DNA of 64,000 nt from Winogradskyella sp. (GTDB lineage Bacteria; Bacteroidota; Bacteroidia; Flavobacteriales; Flavobacteriaceae): NCBI RefSeq assembly GCF_013213835.1, contig NZ_JABSSU010000005.1, positions 348,163 through 412,162 of the forward strand, read 5' to 3'. Of the stretch, positions 36,002-45,816 are shown one piece after another. Numbering within the stretch: position 1 is the first letter of the stretch; each line of letters begins with the position of its first letter. Below the pieces are notes generated by a model. It did no database searches. It worked only from the letters and a program-made list of their open reading frames with translations, and was not told the DNA's origin. The position numbers and the translations under genes are program-made.

Positions 36002-37183
36002 TTATTGGGTAAATTGATTGAGATAAGAACCAAATAATTCGGCTCGTTTGTCCCAAGAGTTGGACTTTGCAAATTCAATTCTTTTTTTTATCAATGCTTC
36101 AGAATCATTTTGAATCTGATCTTTAATCTGTTTTACAAATTCTTCCTGAGTATCAATGACATTAGCGATACCATAAAAGTCTTTAAGGACAGCAAACTCT
36201 GTCATAATTACTGGGACTCCAATCGCTAAGTATTCATTAATCTTAAGTGGATAGATATTTTTATTTATTTCTGATTTTATATAAGGTATAATTCCAACAT
36301 CAAATTTGGATACTATATCAGGTACTTCAGAGGCATGCACCGCTGGGTTAAATACAACATTATCGTATTTTGATAATCGATCCACAACTGGTTGATTCAT
36401 AATACCACCAGTAAATTCAAAAGTTACATCAGGTAATTCCTGTACTGCATACTCTACTAAGTCAACATCAAATCTGTAATCGATTGATCCGGTATAACCA
36501 ACTTTCTTTTTAGTTGTATCATTCACTTTTGTCTTGGCAAAAGGCACAAATAAGTCGTAATCCACACCATTTTTAACCACTACTGAGTTACTATTATATT
36601 GTTTTTTCTCGTTGTTTAAATACTCTGAAGTGGTAATAATACCATCTACCTTTTTACAGAATTCTTTTTCTAACGCAATGGTTCGAGCATTGTTTCTATC
36701 TAAATCCATTCCATCGTAGCAGTAGTAAATGTTTTTATGTTCATCTAATTCACCAATCATTGCTAATCCGTATACAGGATTAAAGGCTGTTAAAATGATA
36801 GAATCCTTTAGATTAAACTTCTTCTGAATTTTTCTAATCTGTCTTCTGTACATTTTTGTATTCCAACGATAAAAGAGATTTAAAAGACCTTCATTTTTAA
36901 TTGAATTTGTAGGCAAAACAGGCGGCATTACCATATGCTTAACCATTGCGCCAGTATCTGCTTCAATAGTTTGTACTCTTTTTTCTAAACCAAGCATTCG
37001 TTTAACAGGAATATTGATTTTACCTCTAATTCCATTAATCAGATCCTTAACAGTCCTTGGATACTCAATGAACAATACATTATTATGAAATGCCAATAAC
37101 GACAGTAACTGTACTGTAGATTTAGTGTACTCACCTTCCCAAGTGGTATAAGAAATACATATGATGTTTTTATTCTTTAGCAT
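36002..37183 (-). CDS. GT-B glycosyltransferase (TuaH/GT1-like)
   Basis: A 393-residue soluble GT-B-fold transferase. The C-terminal donor domain has GYTGSIDYRFDVDLVEYA and KINEYLAIGVPVIMTEF, matching proteins annotated as TuaH-like or group 1 transferases. The start overlaps the upstream GT4 gene by 7 bp, so the two are translationally coupled. It likely adds one residue of the EPS repeat unit; donor and linkage unknown. Confidence 0.84.
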   Translation of the reverse strand: MLKNKNIICISYTTWEGEYTKSTVQLLSLLAFHNNVLFIEYPRTVKDLINGIRGKINIPVKRMLGLEKRVQTIEADTGAMVKHMVMPPVLPTNSIKNEGLLNLFYRWNTKMYRRQIRKIQKKFNLKDSIILTAFNPVYGLAMIGELDEHKNIYYCYDGMDLDRNNARTIALEKEFCKKVDGIITTSEYLNNEKKQYNSNSVVVKNGVDYDLFVPFAKTKVNDTTKKKVGYTGSIDYRFDVDLVEYAVQELPDVTFEFTGGIMNQPVVDRLSKYDNVVFNPAVHASEVPDIVSKFDVGIIPYIKSEINKNIYPLKINEYLAIGVPVIMTEFAVLKDFYGIANVIDTQEEFVKQIKDQIQNDSEALIKKRIEFAKSNSWDKRAELFGSYLNQFTQ

Positions 37184-38343
37184 ACGACTTTCTCTTTAAG
37201 TTGATATTCCATTTGCTTGTAAAGCTCAAGTACTTGCTCCGCCATTGCATACCAAGAGAATTTTTCACTTCTTGCAAGACCTTTCTCAATTAAAGTATTT
37301 TTAAACTTTCCGTCAGATAAAATTTTCTCAATACCTTCTGTAATTTCACCCGGATTAAATGGATCAACCAAGTAACCTGCATTACCTGAAATCTCAGGCA
37401 TCGAAGATGTATTTGAAGTAATTACTGGAACACCACATGACATGGCTTCTAAGATTGGAATTCCAAAACTTTCTCTAAGTGAAGGATATAAGAACACCTC
37501 GCACATGGTATAAATGGCCGGTAAATCTGTATTTTTTACATATCCTGTCAAGATGATATTGTTTATTAAATCAGGATCACCGATTTCAGTGGTCATCTTT
37601 TTTAATTCATCCAAATCATAATCTAACATGACTAGTTTATAATCTTTTTCAGAATTTTTTAGAAAGTCTGAATATGCTTTTAATGTTCCTTTTGTGTTCT
37701 TTTTAGGATCTGTATTTCCTAAGAAAAAGAAATAGTAATCAGGTAGCTTATATTTTGATTTTACTCTATCAAGTTCTGCTTGGTCTGTAACTGGTTTAAA
37801 ATGGCTACCTACACCATTATAAACTGCAGATAATTTATTATCAGACATGCCGAAGAACTCAGAAATGCGTTTTCTTTCAAAGTTAGATACTGTAATGACT
37901 TCCTTGCTCTTATTTACAACTCTTGGTACAATTAACTTACGATAAACGTTTCCAAATTTTTGATATGGTGTTGCACTACTTTTAAGTATCTGCATATAAG
38001 ATTTCTCCAAATAAATGATATCATGTAAGGTTGTAATAATTGGAATATCACTAAATATTGGTGCTGTATTACTTGTACAATGTAAAATGTCGCAACCGTG
38101 CGCCTTTGCAGCCTTAGGTAAAGCAAATTGTTCCCACAATGGATATATGCCACCTTCAAGTTCTACGATTTTAAAATTGTCTGTTTCTTCTAATACTGAT
38201 GCATCTTCGTCTGGCTTAACAAAAACAATATATTCGTTCTCCTTATCAATTTTTTGTAAGTTCTTTATGAGCTCTAAAGCAACCATATCCATACCGTGCT
38301 TTTTAACCCTAAATAATCGTTGTCCTTCTATTCCTATTCTCAT
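37177..38343 (-). CDS. Glycosyltransferase family 4
   Basis: A 388-residue GT4-family enzyme with GT-B fold. N-terminal GQRLFRVKKHGMDMVALEL and C-terminal donor motif ESFGIPILEAMSCGVPVITSN (EX7E) are typical. It overlaps the upstream GT2 gene by 4 bp (ATGA) and the downstream gene by 7 bp. It should transfer a sugar, perhaps mannose, glucose or xylose, in EPS assembly. Confidence 0.9.
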   Translation of the reverse strand: MRIGIEGQRLFRVKKHGMDMVALELIKNLQKIDKENEYIVFVKPDEDASVLEETDNFKIVELEGGIYPLWEQFALPKAAKAHGCDILHCTSNTAPIFSDIPIITTLHDIIYLEKSYMQILKSSATPYQKFGNVYRKLIVPRVVNKSKEVITVSNFERKRISEFFGMSDNKLSAVYNGVGSHFKPVTDQAELDRVKSKYKLPDYYFFFLGNTDPKKNTKGTLKAYSDFLKNSEKDYKLVMLDYDLDELKKMTTEIGDPDLINNIILTGYVKNTDLPAIYTMCEVFLYPSLRESFGIPILEAMSCGVPVITSNTSSMPEISGNAGYLVDPFNPGEITEGIEKILSDGKFKNTLIEKGLARSEKFSWYAMAEQVLELYKQMEYQLKEKVVC

Positions 38344-39554
38344 GATTTCTGATCGTTTAAAGTTCCGTGTTGCGTATGAATAAACTTCTTATTAGCACCT
38401 TTTAATTTAAAGAGCATTAAGAACATTAGGAAAAAAGCCTTTGGTAACGTTATAGCAGCTTTTAAAGTATCTGCATTATAAAACTTTCTTGGTATTGAAA
38501 GGAAAAATGCCAATACAGTTAAACCAAATGCGACATACCAATACGTAGGTTCTATATTTGTGACAAACTCAGGAAATACAAATTGCAATAAAGCGTAGAT
38601 ACCTGTTAAGATAGTAACGACACCTAATAACAGTATTCTTGGTGGTGTTACCATTTGATACACCTTATCAATAAAGTCTACATTGCCCTGTAGTAAAAAA
38701 CCCTTTAGGCCAGGTAAAAAGTATCGTCGTAAGTATACAAACTGTGCAGACAACCATCTTCTTCTTTGATTTTGAAAATCTTTAGAACGTTGAATCTTTT
38801 CGTCGTAAACGTAAGCATCATTGATGTACTCAAGAATAATTTTATCTTTTATTAATTTAAACTCTAGCTCTTTATCAAATCCTCCTACAGCATTTACGTT
38901 TGCCATTACATCTTTAAAAAAAGCATAATCAAATGCCATTGCAGATCCGATTAAACTTGCTGATAAGCCTAATTTACGATGTCCTTTTCTAAATATGTGA
39001 TTATTTACTTCTTCACTTATTGCGTCTAAAATTGCAAACGATGTATTTACATTTTTAGCAACGCGATGACCTTGAACTACTGTACAACCATTGGCAAATG
39101 CTTCATCCATTTTAGAGATAAAATCTGACTCCATAATATTATCCGCATCTAAGATTAAAGCCACATCGTAAGCATCTCCTAATTGAGCCATTGCTTTATT
39201 TAAAGCTTTAGATTTGGTACTCTTTTCAAAACTAACCTCAATTAGCTTTATAGGTAAAGCCTTTAATTGGTCTAAAGTTGATTCTTGAAACGAATCCGCA
39301 ATAACTACGACATCATATCTGTCTGAAGGGTAATCTTGTTGTAAAGCAGATTTAGCAACATTTACGATTACCTGATCTTCTTTATATCCTGGAATTAATA
39401 CTGCGATTTTTTTGAACTCACCTGAGTTCTTAAATGATGGATCTTTGTAGAATTGACCTGCTAATGCAAATATAAATACATACAAGCTAGCAAAACCGAA
39501 ATATATAAATATGACGTATTCTATAATAAGTAGGATAATGTTTAGGGCTTCCAT
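38340..39554 (-). CDS. Processive-type membrane GT2 glycosyltransferase
   Basis: A 404-residue GT2 protein with an N-terminal membrane segment and C-terminal membrane helices. Motifs are VLIPGYKEDQVIV, the DADN metal site, and QRRRW (QxxRW), which is typical of processive synthases such as cellulose and hyaluronan synthases. It may therefore polymerise a chain rather than add one residue. A Wzy-like polymerase and a flippase also occur in the cluster, so its exact role is open. Confidence 0.87.
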   Translation of the reverse strand: MEALNIILLIIEYVIFIYFGFASLYVFIFALAGQFYKDPSFKNSGEFKKIAVLIPGYKEDQVIVNVAKSALQQDYPSDRYDVVVIADSFQESTLDQLKALPIKLIEVSFEKSTKSKALNKAMAQLGDAYDVALILDADNIMESDFISKMDEAFANGCTVVQGHRVAKNVNTSFAILDAISEEVNNHIFRKGHRKLGLSASLIGSAMAFDYAFFKDVMANVNAVGGFDKELEFKLIKDKIILEYINDAYVYDEKIQRSKDFQNQRRRWLSAQFVYLRRYFLPGLKGFLLQGNVDFIDKVYQMVTPPRILLLGVVTILTGIYALLQFVFPEFVTNIEPTYWYVAFGLTVLAFFLSIPRKFYNADTLKAAITLPKAFFLMFLMLFKLKGANKKFIHTQHGTLNDQKS

Positions 39555-39586
39555 AATGTTGCTTTTAAATGTTTTTAAATAGTTTA

Positions 39587-40519
39587 TTAACCACGAATGG
39601 TATCTCGTACTTTAAGCGCGGCTTTTCTTAAAAACGGGAAGTATTTTCCTGATTTGATGTTATATGCTAATGATTGTGAATTGAAAATCATTTGGAAATT
39701 TTGAGTACAGAATACTGGCTTCTGAGTAATTCTATTTATTTCAATCGCCTGGTGTAATTCACTCTCAAAAAATAAATTGTAATAAGAATCTTTGTAGGTA
39801 TTTGCCTTATGACCACCATGATTATTCGCCTTTTGACGTGCTTTGGCATTAGGTAGATCTAACATAATTAATTTATCATATTTTACACCATGATTTTTTA
39901 ACCATATCTCTGTTTCCTCTCTATACTTTTCAAGTCTAGAAGTTACTAAAGCACCAATTTTTGCTTTTGGAATATACAATGGTGTCGCATTAAGTAAAAA
40001 CTCTTTATACTTTGGCCCATCATCATTTTGCTCTGGAGTTGGATCTACACATAATACACCATCAATATCAAAACAGGCTTTATCTAAAGTAGAATGATTA
40101 AAAATATTCCATTGGAAATATCTTGGAATACCAACAGTTTCAAACGAATAATCAACAGTATTTTGTTTTCCTGGTAATACATAAATAGCGGCATACTTTA
40201 AATCGAACTGCGATTCTAAATCTGCTAAACTTGCCTTACATTTTTTCATTGCTGATCCTGACGACACACTGTCATCAACAACTAAAACTTTTTTAAACTG
40301 TTTAATGTCAAAATATTGTCCACGCTCTCCAGCCTTATAAATATGACCATTTATAAAAGAATGTAAATCTGTATATGGTAAGTTTAAATACAGTGCTAAT
40401 AAATTAGCTGGTAACATTCCACTTCGAGGCACACCTACTATTAGGTCAAAATCCCTAGGAATCATATGGATTCCTCTTAGGATGGTTTGGTTTAAATCAC
40501 TTAAATTTCTAAAATTCAT
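39587..40519 (-). CDS. Phosphoribosyltransferase-HAD fusion protein
   Basis: A 310-residue protein with an N-terminal PRTase domain (about 1-140): GVPRSGMLPANLLA and the PRPP loop VLVVDDSVSSGSA. This is followed by a HAD-like domain (about 148-250) starting ACFDIDGVLCVDPTP. It is soluble and sits inside the EPS operon between the GT2 and polymerase genes. It might make or recycle a ribose-phosphate-linked precursor, or a phosphoribosyl decoration; this is inferred from the two domains only. Confidence 0.78.
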   Translation of the reverse strand: MNFRNLSDLNQTILRGIHMIPRDFDLIVGVPRSGMLPANLLALYLNLPYTDLHSFINGHIYKAGERGQYFDIKQFKKVLVVDDSVSSGSAMKKCKASLADLESQFDLKYAAIYVLPGKQNTVDYSFETVGIPRYFQWNIFNHSTLDKACFDIDGVLCVDPTPEQNDDGPKYKEFLLNATPLYIPKAKIGALVTSRLEKYREETEIWLKNHGVKYDKLIMLDLPNAKARQKANNHGGHKANTYKDSYYNLFFESELHQAIEINRITQKPVFCTQNFQMIFNSQSLAYNIKSGKYFPFLRKAALKVRDTIRG

Positions 40520-40534
40520 AATTGTAGGTTTTAA

Positions 40535-42043
40535 TTATTGTATAGATTTGATAGGTTCTGTTAATTCTTTTTCATTTTCTATTGCTGAGTCATCTTTCCA
40601 TCGTCTAGATGAAAACATAAATACCATAGATAAATACATTACTATTCCTGTCGGCATTTGTCCTAAGACTCCATTACCATAGGATGCCATCATAATACCT
40701 GCAAAACCGCAGGTAATGGCGGTGACCATAATTTTTTGATCTTGATTCTTAATCCGGAACATGACATTGTAGGCTCCTGTGATGAGTATAAAAAACATCA
40801 TAAATAAATAGTACCACAAGCCTACCACACCAGTATCTGCCCATATCATCACATACCAACTATCTGTGGCAGTGTTTGCCAAAAACGTATGTGGTGTAAA
40901 ACGTTGTCCCCAATTTCCTGTAGCACCAACTCCACCACCAATTGGTCTAGAAGCTAGATACGATTTTAGTTTACGTTGGTTGGCCAATCTTACTTGTAAT
41001 GATGCATCGTTAGGATCAAAGGCTGTACGCATTCTTCTAATTTCCGGATTAGAATGCATTAATGTTGTATGTGCAAAAAAGACATATACACTCAAGCCAA
41101 AAATGGCACCAAGTGTTAGCATCTTTACATTTTTACTTAAAATTAAGTACATGATACCTGCCATTCCTGGTACAGAAATTGCACCTCTGGTTCCTGAAAT
41201 AAGCATTCCGAAAAGTCCTAATACACCAACAGTTAAATAAAAAGCTCTAAGCTTCATACTGGCTGCTTTTCTAAATACTGCTAGCATTAGGAAAACGATA
41301 CCAGCATGTCCTTGTGCTGCACCAAATTGACCTGCATCAGAGTAAAAAGAGAATACTCTCAACTTACCAAATAAGATGTGTGTTTTATACGACCCTGCAT
41401 TTAACCAGGCTTGCTCATATGGGTCAACACCCATTGTAAATTGCATAAGACCTTTCATAGTTCCTAATAAGGACATAACTCCCCATACTATAAAAAACAG
41501 TTGTAGGTCTTTTGGTTTGTTAAACAGTACAAATGCTAAAGGAATCACCAAGAATTGGTACAAACCTAATCCTCTCATTGCATAGAACCATGCCGCTACA
41601 CTTTGAGCTTCAGGATTGGCGATTTGCAACATAATATAACCGAACCACATCGCTACTAAAAGTGTTAAATGCGACTTTGCTTTACTCCATTTTATTTTCT
41701 CCGCAAAAGCTTTAAAGAATAATGCGAGATATAAAATAAGTAATACACCATCAATACTTAGACCAAGTGGTGCTGGCACGTAGCGAGATAATCCAATAAC
41801 AAGGAATCCTTGAATAACAAGAAGTATTATTCCTAGTCTTGGAATTGTGAATAATTTATAAAGTAAAATAGACACAAACAAAAGTCCCAGACAACCAATA
41901 GCCGGTAACAAACCACTCTTTGCTATCATTAATGTAATAATCAACAATCCTAAAAGAACTGGTGCCAAAACTTTTAATTGACCAAGTTTTGCTGAACCTG
42001 TGCTTACTTCAAATGGGTTGATATGTTCGTTTGTTGAATTCAC
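40535..42043 (-). CDS. O-antigen ligase/polymerase-like membrane protein (Wzy)
   Basis: A 502-residue protein with about 11-12 hydrophobic segments and a periplasmic loop (about 330-390, LQVRLANQRKLKSYLASRPIGGG written in shortened form as VRLANQRKLKSYL) typical of O-antigen ligase/Wzy proteins. It would polymerise repeat units on the outer face of the inner membrane. It lies between the flippase and the PRTase-HAD gene, with an 11-bp gap to the flippase. Confidence 0.85.
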   Translation of the reverse strand: MNSTNEHINPFEVSTGSAKLGQLKVLAPVLLGLLIITLMIAKSGLLPAIGCLGLLFVSILLYKLFTIPRLGIILLVIQGFLVIGLSRYVPAPLGLSIDGVLLILYLALFFKAFAEKIKWSKAKSHLTLLVAMWFGYIMLQIANPEAQSVAAWFYAMRGLGLYQFLVIPLAFVLFNKPKDLQLFFIVWGVMSLLGTMKGLMQFTMGVDPYEQAWLNAGSYKTHILFGKLRVFSFYSDAGQFGAAQGHAGIVFLMLAVFRKAASMKLRAFYLTVGVLGLFGMLISGTRGAISVPGMAGIMYLILSKNVKMLTLGAIFGLSVYVFFAHTTLMHSNPEIRRMRTAFDPNDASLQVRLANQRKLKSYLASRPIGGGVGATGNWGQRFTPHTFLANTATDSWYVMIWADTGVVGLWYYLFMMFFILITGAYNVMFRIKNQDQKIMVTAITCGFAGIMMASYGNGVLGQMPTGIVMYLSMVFMFSSRRWKDDSAIENEKELTEPIKSIQ

Positions 42044-42054
42044 TTTAATTTATG

Positions 42055-43425
42055 CTACTTTGTAAATAAGCTTCCTTTCTTACTTCTAACCTTTTGCCAC
42101 AGCTCTAGGTAGAACATATTAGCATGCTTTATTAAATCTTTACCTGAAATTTTTATTTCTTTATTTAAGAAGAATATTCCTAAGACGATTCCTATTGCTG
42201 TAAACACTAACGTAAATAATGCCACCATTTCTAATGATTTAAATACAAATACTGCTATTAAATCTCCAACGATGTTAGTTGTTAACATTACGGCAACTTT
42301 AAGTGCATTGACATTAGGTTTATTTATACTATCCAACCCAATACCAGTCATTCTATCTAATGGCAACAATAAACCGTAAACAGCTAAGATTTTCACGATA
42401 TTTACTATGTCATAACCTATAGCATTTACGTCTAGATATTGCTCACCAGAAATAAGTATTACAAACGGTTCAGCAAATACAAAAAATGCTAATGAGATTG
42501 CAACAAATAGGTATGATAAAGCACCAGAATATGTATTGAATAATAAGTGTAATTCTTTACTATTATTCATAAGACTAGCCTTGGACATTTTCGGAAATGC
42601 TGTTGCCGAAAAGCTTCTTAACGGAATAAGAATTATTTCTAGTAATTTTAATGGTATACTATATAATGCGACTGCTGCATTACCTAATGGACTGATACTA
42701 ATAATCAAAATATCAGCGTTCTTCAATAAATTGGATCCAATTAATGTGAAAACACTGTATTTACCAAAGTTCAGTAGCTTCTTATTGGTACGTTTCTCAG
42801 CTTTAGAAATTAACTTTAATCCATCCCAACCTGAAACAACGCACATTAGTGATGTTAAACCATTAACAATTAGTAATAACATCACCAATTCACCAATCGT
42901 TAAATTAAGAGCTATTGTATTTATTACTAAAATGATGAAAAACACACCACTATTTAATGCTTTAATTAGCAACATTTTGCTGTAGTTCATCTTAGCTTGT
43001 AAAACAACCAAAGCGTTATTCCATGGCAGATTTACAAAAGCCATAATTGGATACCAAGCAAAGAATAGTACGTATCCTGAATTATCTATCGTATCGCTAA
43101 ATAGAAATCTAACTGCAACTAAAATAAATGCAATAATTGCTGTAACTATTAAACTAATTACAGTGTTAGAGCCAATCAGTGCTTTGCTTTCGTTTTCTGA
43201 AGCACCAGATAAAAATCTCACAAGACCATTATTGGTAATTCCGAATCTGAGCATTTCAACAAATGAGCCACCTGAAATAAATAATACCCATTGTGCAAAA
43301 GAATCTGTATCTAAACTACGTGCTAAAAGCGCAAAACCAGCAAACCCAAATACAGCAATGGTAAGATTACCTCCTAAGGATAGGAAGTTATCTTCTCTCA
43401 TTATTTTTTTAATTAACTGTATCAT
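42055..43425 (-). CDS. Polysaccharide flippase (Wzx/MATE-like)
   Basis: A 456-residue membrane protein with about 12-14 hydrophobic segments, of the polysaccharide biosynthesis/MVF group. It would flip lipid-linked repeat units across the inner membrane to the Wzy-like polymerase. The start ATG lies 2 bp after the Wzc-like stop. The assignment rests on hydropathy, the N-terminal FGFAGFALLARSL and cluster context. Confidence 0.86.
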   Translation of the reverse strand: MIQLIKKIMREDNFLSLGGNLTIAVFGFAGFALLARSLDTDSFAQWVLFISGGSFVEMLRFGITNNGLVRFLSGASENESKALIGSNTVISLIVTAIIAFILVAVRFLFSDTIDNSGYVLFFAWYPIMAFVNLPWNNALVVLQAKMNYSKMLLIKALNSGVFFIILVINTIALNLTIGELVMLLLIVNGLTSLMCVVSGWDGLKLISKAEKRTNKKLLNFGKYSVFTLIGSNLLKNADILIISISPLGNAAVALYSIPLKLLEIILIPLRSFSATAFPKMSKASLMNNSKELHLLFNTYSGALSYLFVAISLAFFVFAEPFVILISGEQYLDVNAIGYDIVNIVKILAVYGLLLPLDRMTGIGLDSINKPNVNALKVAVMLTTNIVGDLIAVFVFKSLEMVALFTLVFTAIGIVLGIFFLNKEIKISGKDLIKHANMFYLELWQKVRSKKGSLFTK

Positions 43426-43427
43426 GA

Positions 43428-45803
43428 TTAAATGTTATTTTTAGAATAGAACTGGAACTGTAGTATATTCTTAATTTTTCTTCTTGAACTTGAACGTTGT
43501 CTTGGTAATTCACCTAAAAGAGATTCTACCTCTTTAACCTCAACACCATTTATAAAGAATTGAATCTTATCCTCTGCAAGTGTTTTTACCTTATCAAAAA
43601 CATTTTGATCAGCCGTAGACCATAGTCTGTTAGAACGACAAACTAGAAGCACTAAGTCTGAATTCTCAATAAGTTTATTAGGATAGGTTACATCTAAAAT
43701 ATTTGGTAACTCAATAATGATAAAATCAACTGATTTATCAACCTTTCTGTCATCTAAAACATTAAGTTCTGTATAGTCTTTTACATGAATAAACGCATTA
43801 TCTACTTTGTAAGTAAAAAGTTCAGAATCTTCAACTTTATCAGTAAGATGTTTTAAAAATGGTTGCTCATAATCGTTTCTAGGATCTTGGTATCCTAAGA
43901 ACCTATACAACCAATGGAATTTTGTTGACTTCCCTAATTCTTTCTTTTTAAAAGAGTCACTCAAAACCGCAACCGAATATCCTTCAGCCTTTAATTGTTG
44001 AGCTATATTACCACATATAGTAGTCTTCCCTTCATTTGTCTTAGTACTAATGACCGTTATAACTTTAGGCTTTTTAGTATTATTACCTTCATTTACTGCA
44101 AATCCTAAATTTTGCATCAAGAATTCCATTAGACGTTCTTGAATTCTAAGTAAATTAATACGTCCTTTATTTTTAAATATTTTTGGCATAATACCAATAG
44201 CTGGTATCCCTAAAACATCTTCTGTATGTTTTATATTCTTTAAAGTGTTGTCAAAGAAATCCATGAGTAAAATACTAGCTAACAACATAATGAAGCTAAA
44301 CAAACCTGCTACAACTATTATAATCTTTCGCTTAGAAGGAATAGGTTTTAAAGGAAAATATGGTGGATCTACCATCTTAAGATTACTCGATAATTGTGTG
44401 TCTTGAAACTTAAGTTTAGCTAAATTTAATCCTCTTAGTATTTCTAAGTATTCTTCTTCAATAACACTAATTTGTCTTTCAATTCTTTTGATATTTGCAC
44501 CTGCTGGAGCATATTTCTCAACTTCTTTTTCAAATTCTTGACTTTGTCTAGTCATTAAATCTACCTCAGCATCTAAATCTTCGCTTTCCACTACCTTATC
44601 TAACCACTGAGGCATCATTTTATTCATTGGTACACCTTCAGTTGAGTTATTCATTATATACAACTGACCAACTTTATCTTCAATTTCTTTTTTAAGTTTT
44701 TCTGTTTGTTCTTTTAATGCTGCAATGTTTTTTAAGCTGGTATCGGAACCATCTGACTTGGCTTCTTCTATTACAATTCTATAGTTAAGTTTACCTAACT
44801 GATCCTTGTCAGCTAAAACTTCATCATTTTTCTTTTGAATTTGTTCTTGTATCTCTAACTTTTCCTCAAGTTTCTTACGTGACGCTAAGGAACCTGCAAG
44901 CTCAGCTTGCTTTTGTTTATATGCAATCTGCATATTCTCTTTAACATTAGCTACTGCCTTACTTTGCTCATAAAGGTTAATGATGTTATTATCTTGTTGA
45001 AACTTTAAGAGCCTATCTTCGACTACTTTCAATTTAGCTTCAGCTTCTTTAAGTTGACCAGTAAAATATTTTACTACTGCGTCAGAACCATTCTCTTTAA
45101 TGCTCTTATATTTTCTAATACATACCTCACCTAATATCGCTAATGTTTGTTGACAAATACCCGCGTCACCAGCTTCATAACTTAGCTTTAATAAATCACT
45201 AGATCCTACTCTTACTGCAGCTATTTTTGACAGTGCATCTAAAGAGTAGAATGGATCTTCATAATTCAATAATTCATAAATAAAATTATCATTGCTACTT
45301 TTCATCAGCTCCATTAAATTAGCTACAGTTTGTTCATAGTCATCTTTACTATGACCTTCAGGTACAATTTGCGCTAAATAATCTTCCTGTAAATTGTCTC
45401 CCTTTTTTGGAGCAACAGAAGATTTTACCACATAATCATAAATGTCTTCTGGAACTAATAATTTCAATTCAGCAAAATTCTCCGGAGATATATATTTTTC
45501 ATGTGGCTGATCAAGCATTAGATGTTGACTCAATAATCGCACTCCCACTTCTTCTTGAGTTTCACGCGATTTTATAATATTTATAAGATTATCAAAAGCT
45601 GTATTTGACGCAAAATAGTCTGATCGTTTTTCCATTTCTATGGATGTACCAGAAGCTATACCAGTGTATAAAACTGCCTGTGTAGCATAGTCATACTTAG
45701 GATTCATGGTTAATACAATAGCCAATGACGCCATAACAATTGGCGCAACCATAAGAAGTATCTTATGCTTTAATAAAACCCTTATAAAGTCTATTAATTT
45801 CAT
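43428..45803 (-). CDS. Wzc/Wzz-like polysaccharide co-polymerase with altered kinase motifs
   Basis: A 791-residue protein. It has a Wzz-like N-domain with a membrane segment (15-32), a long periplasmic coiled coil (about 235-460), a second membrane segment (493-516) and a cytoplasmic BY-kinase-like domain. Walker A is STKTNEGKTT (586-595). Walker A' is VAVLSDSF, and Walker B reads FIIIELP (694-700) with Glu698 where Asp is usual. The tail has only one Tyr (786). It probably controls chain length and export with the TolC protein, but kinase activity is doubtful. Confidence 0.87.
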   Translation of the reverse strand: MKLIDFIRVLLKHKILLMVAPIVMASLAIVLTMNPKYDYATQAVLYTGIASGTSIEMEKRSDYFASNTAFDNLINIIKSRETQEEVGVRLLSQHLMLDQPHEKYISPENFAELKLLVPEDIYDYVVKSSVAPKKGDNLQEDYLAQIVPEGHSKDDYEQTVANLMELMKSSNDNFIYELLNYEDPFYSLDALSKIAAVRVGSSDLLKLSYEAGDAGICQQTLAILGEVCIRKYKSIKENGSDAVVKYFTGQLKEAEAKLKVVEDRLLKFQQDNNIINLYEQSKAVANVKENMQIAYKQKQAELAGSLASRKKLEEKLEIQEQIQKKNDEVLADKDQLGKLNYRIVIEEAKSDGSDTSLKNIAALKEQTEKLKKEIEDKVGQLYIMNNSTEGVPMNKMMPQWLDKVVESEDLDAEVDLMTRQSQEFEKEVEKYAPAGANIKRIERQISVIEEEYLEILRGLNLAKLKFQDTQLSSNLKMVDPPYFPLKPIPSKRKIIIVVAGLFSFIMLLASILLMDFFDNTLKNIKHTEDVLGIPAIGIMPKIFKNKGRINLLRIQERLMEFLMQNLGFAVNEGNNTKKPKVITVISTKTNEGKTTICGNIAQQLKAEGYSVAVLSDSFKKKELGKSTKFHWLYRFLGYQDPRNDYEQPFLKHLTDKVEDSELFTYKVDNAFIHVKDYTELNVLDDRKVDKSVDFIIIELPNILDVTYPNKLIENSDLVLLVCRSNRLWSTADQNVFDKVKTLAEDKIQFFINGVEVKEVESLLGELPRQRSSSRRKIKNILQFQFYSKNNI

Positions 45804-45816
45804 CGTTATCTATCGC

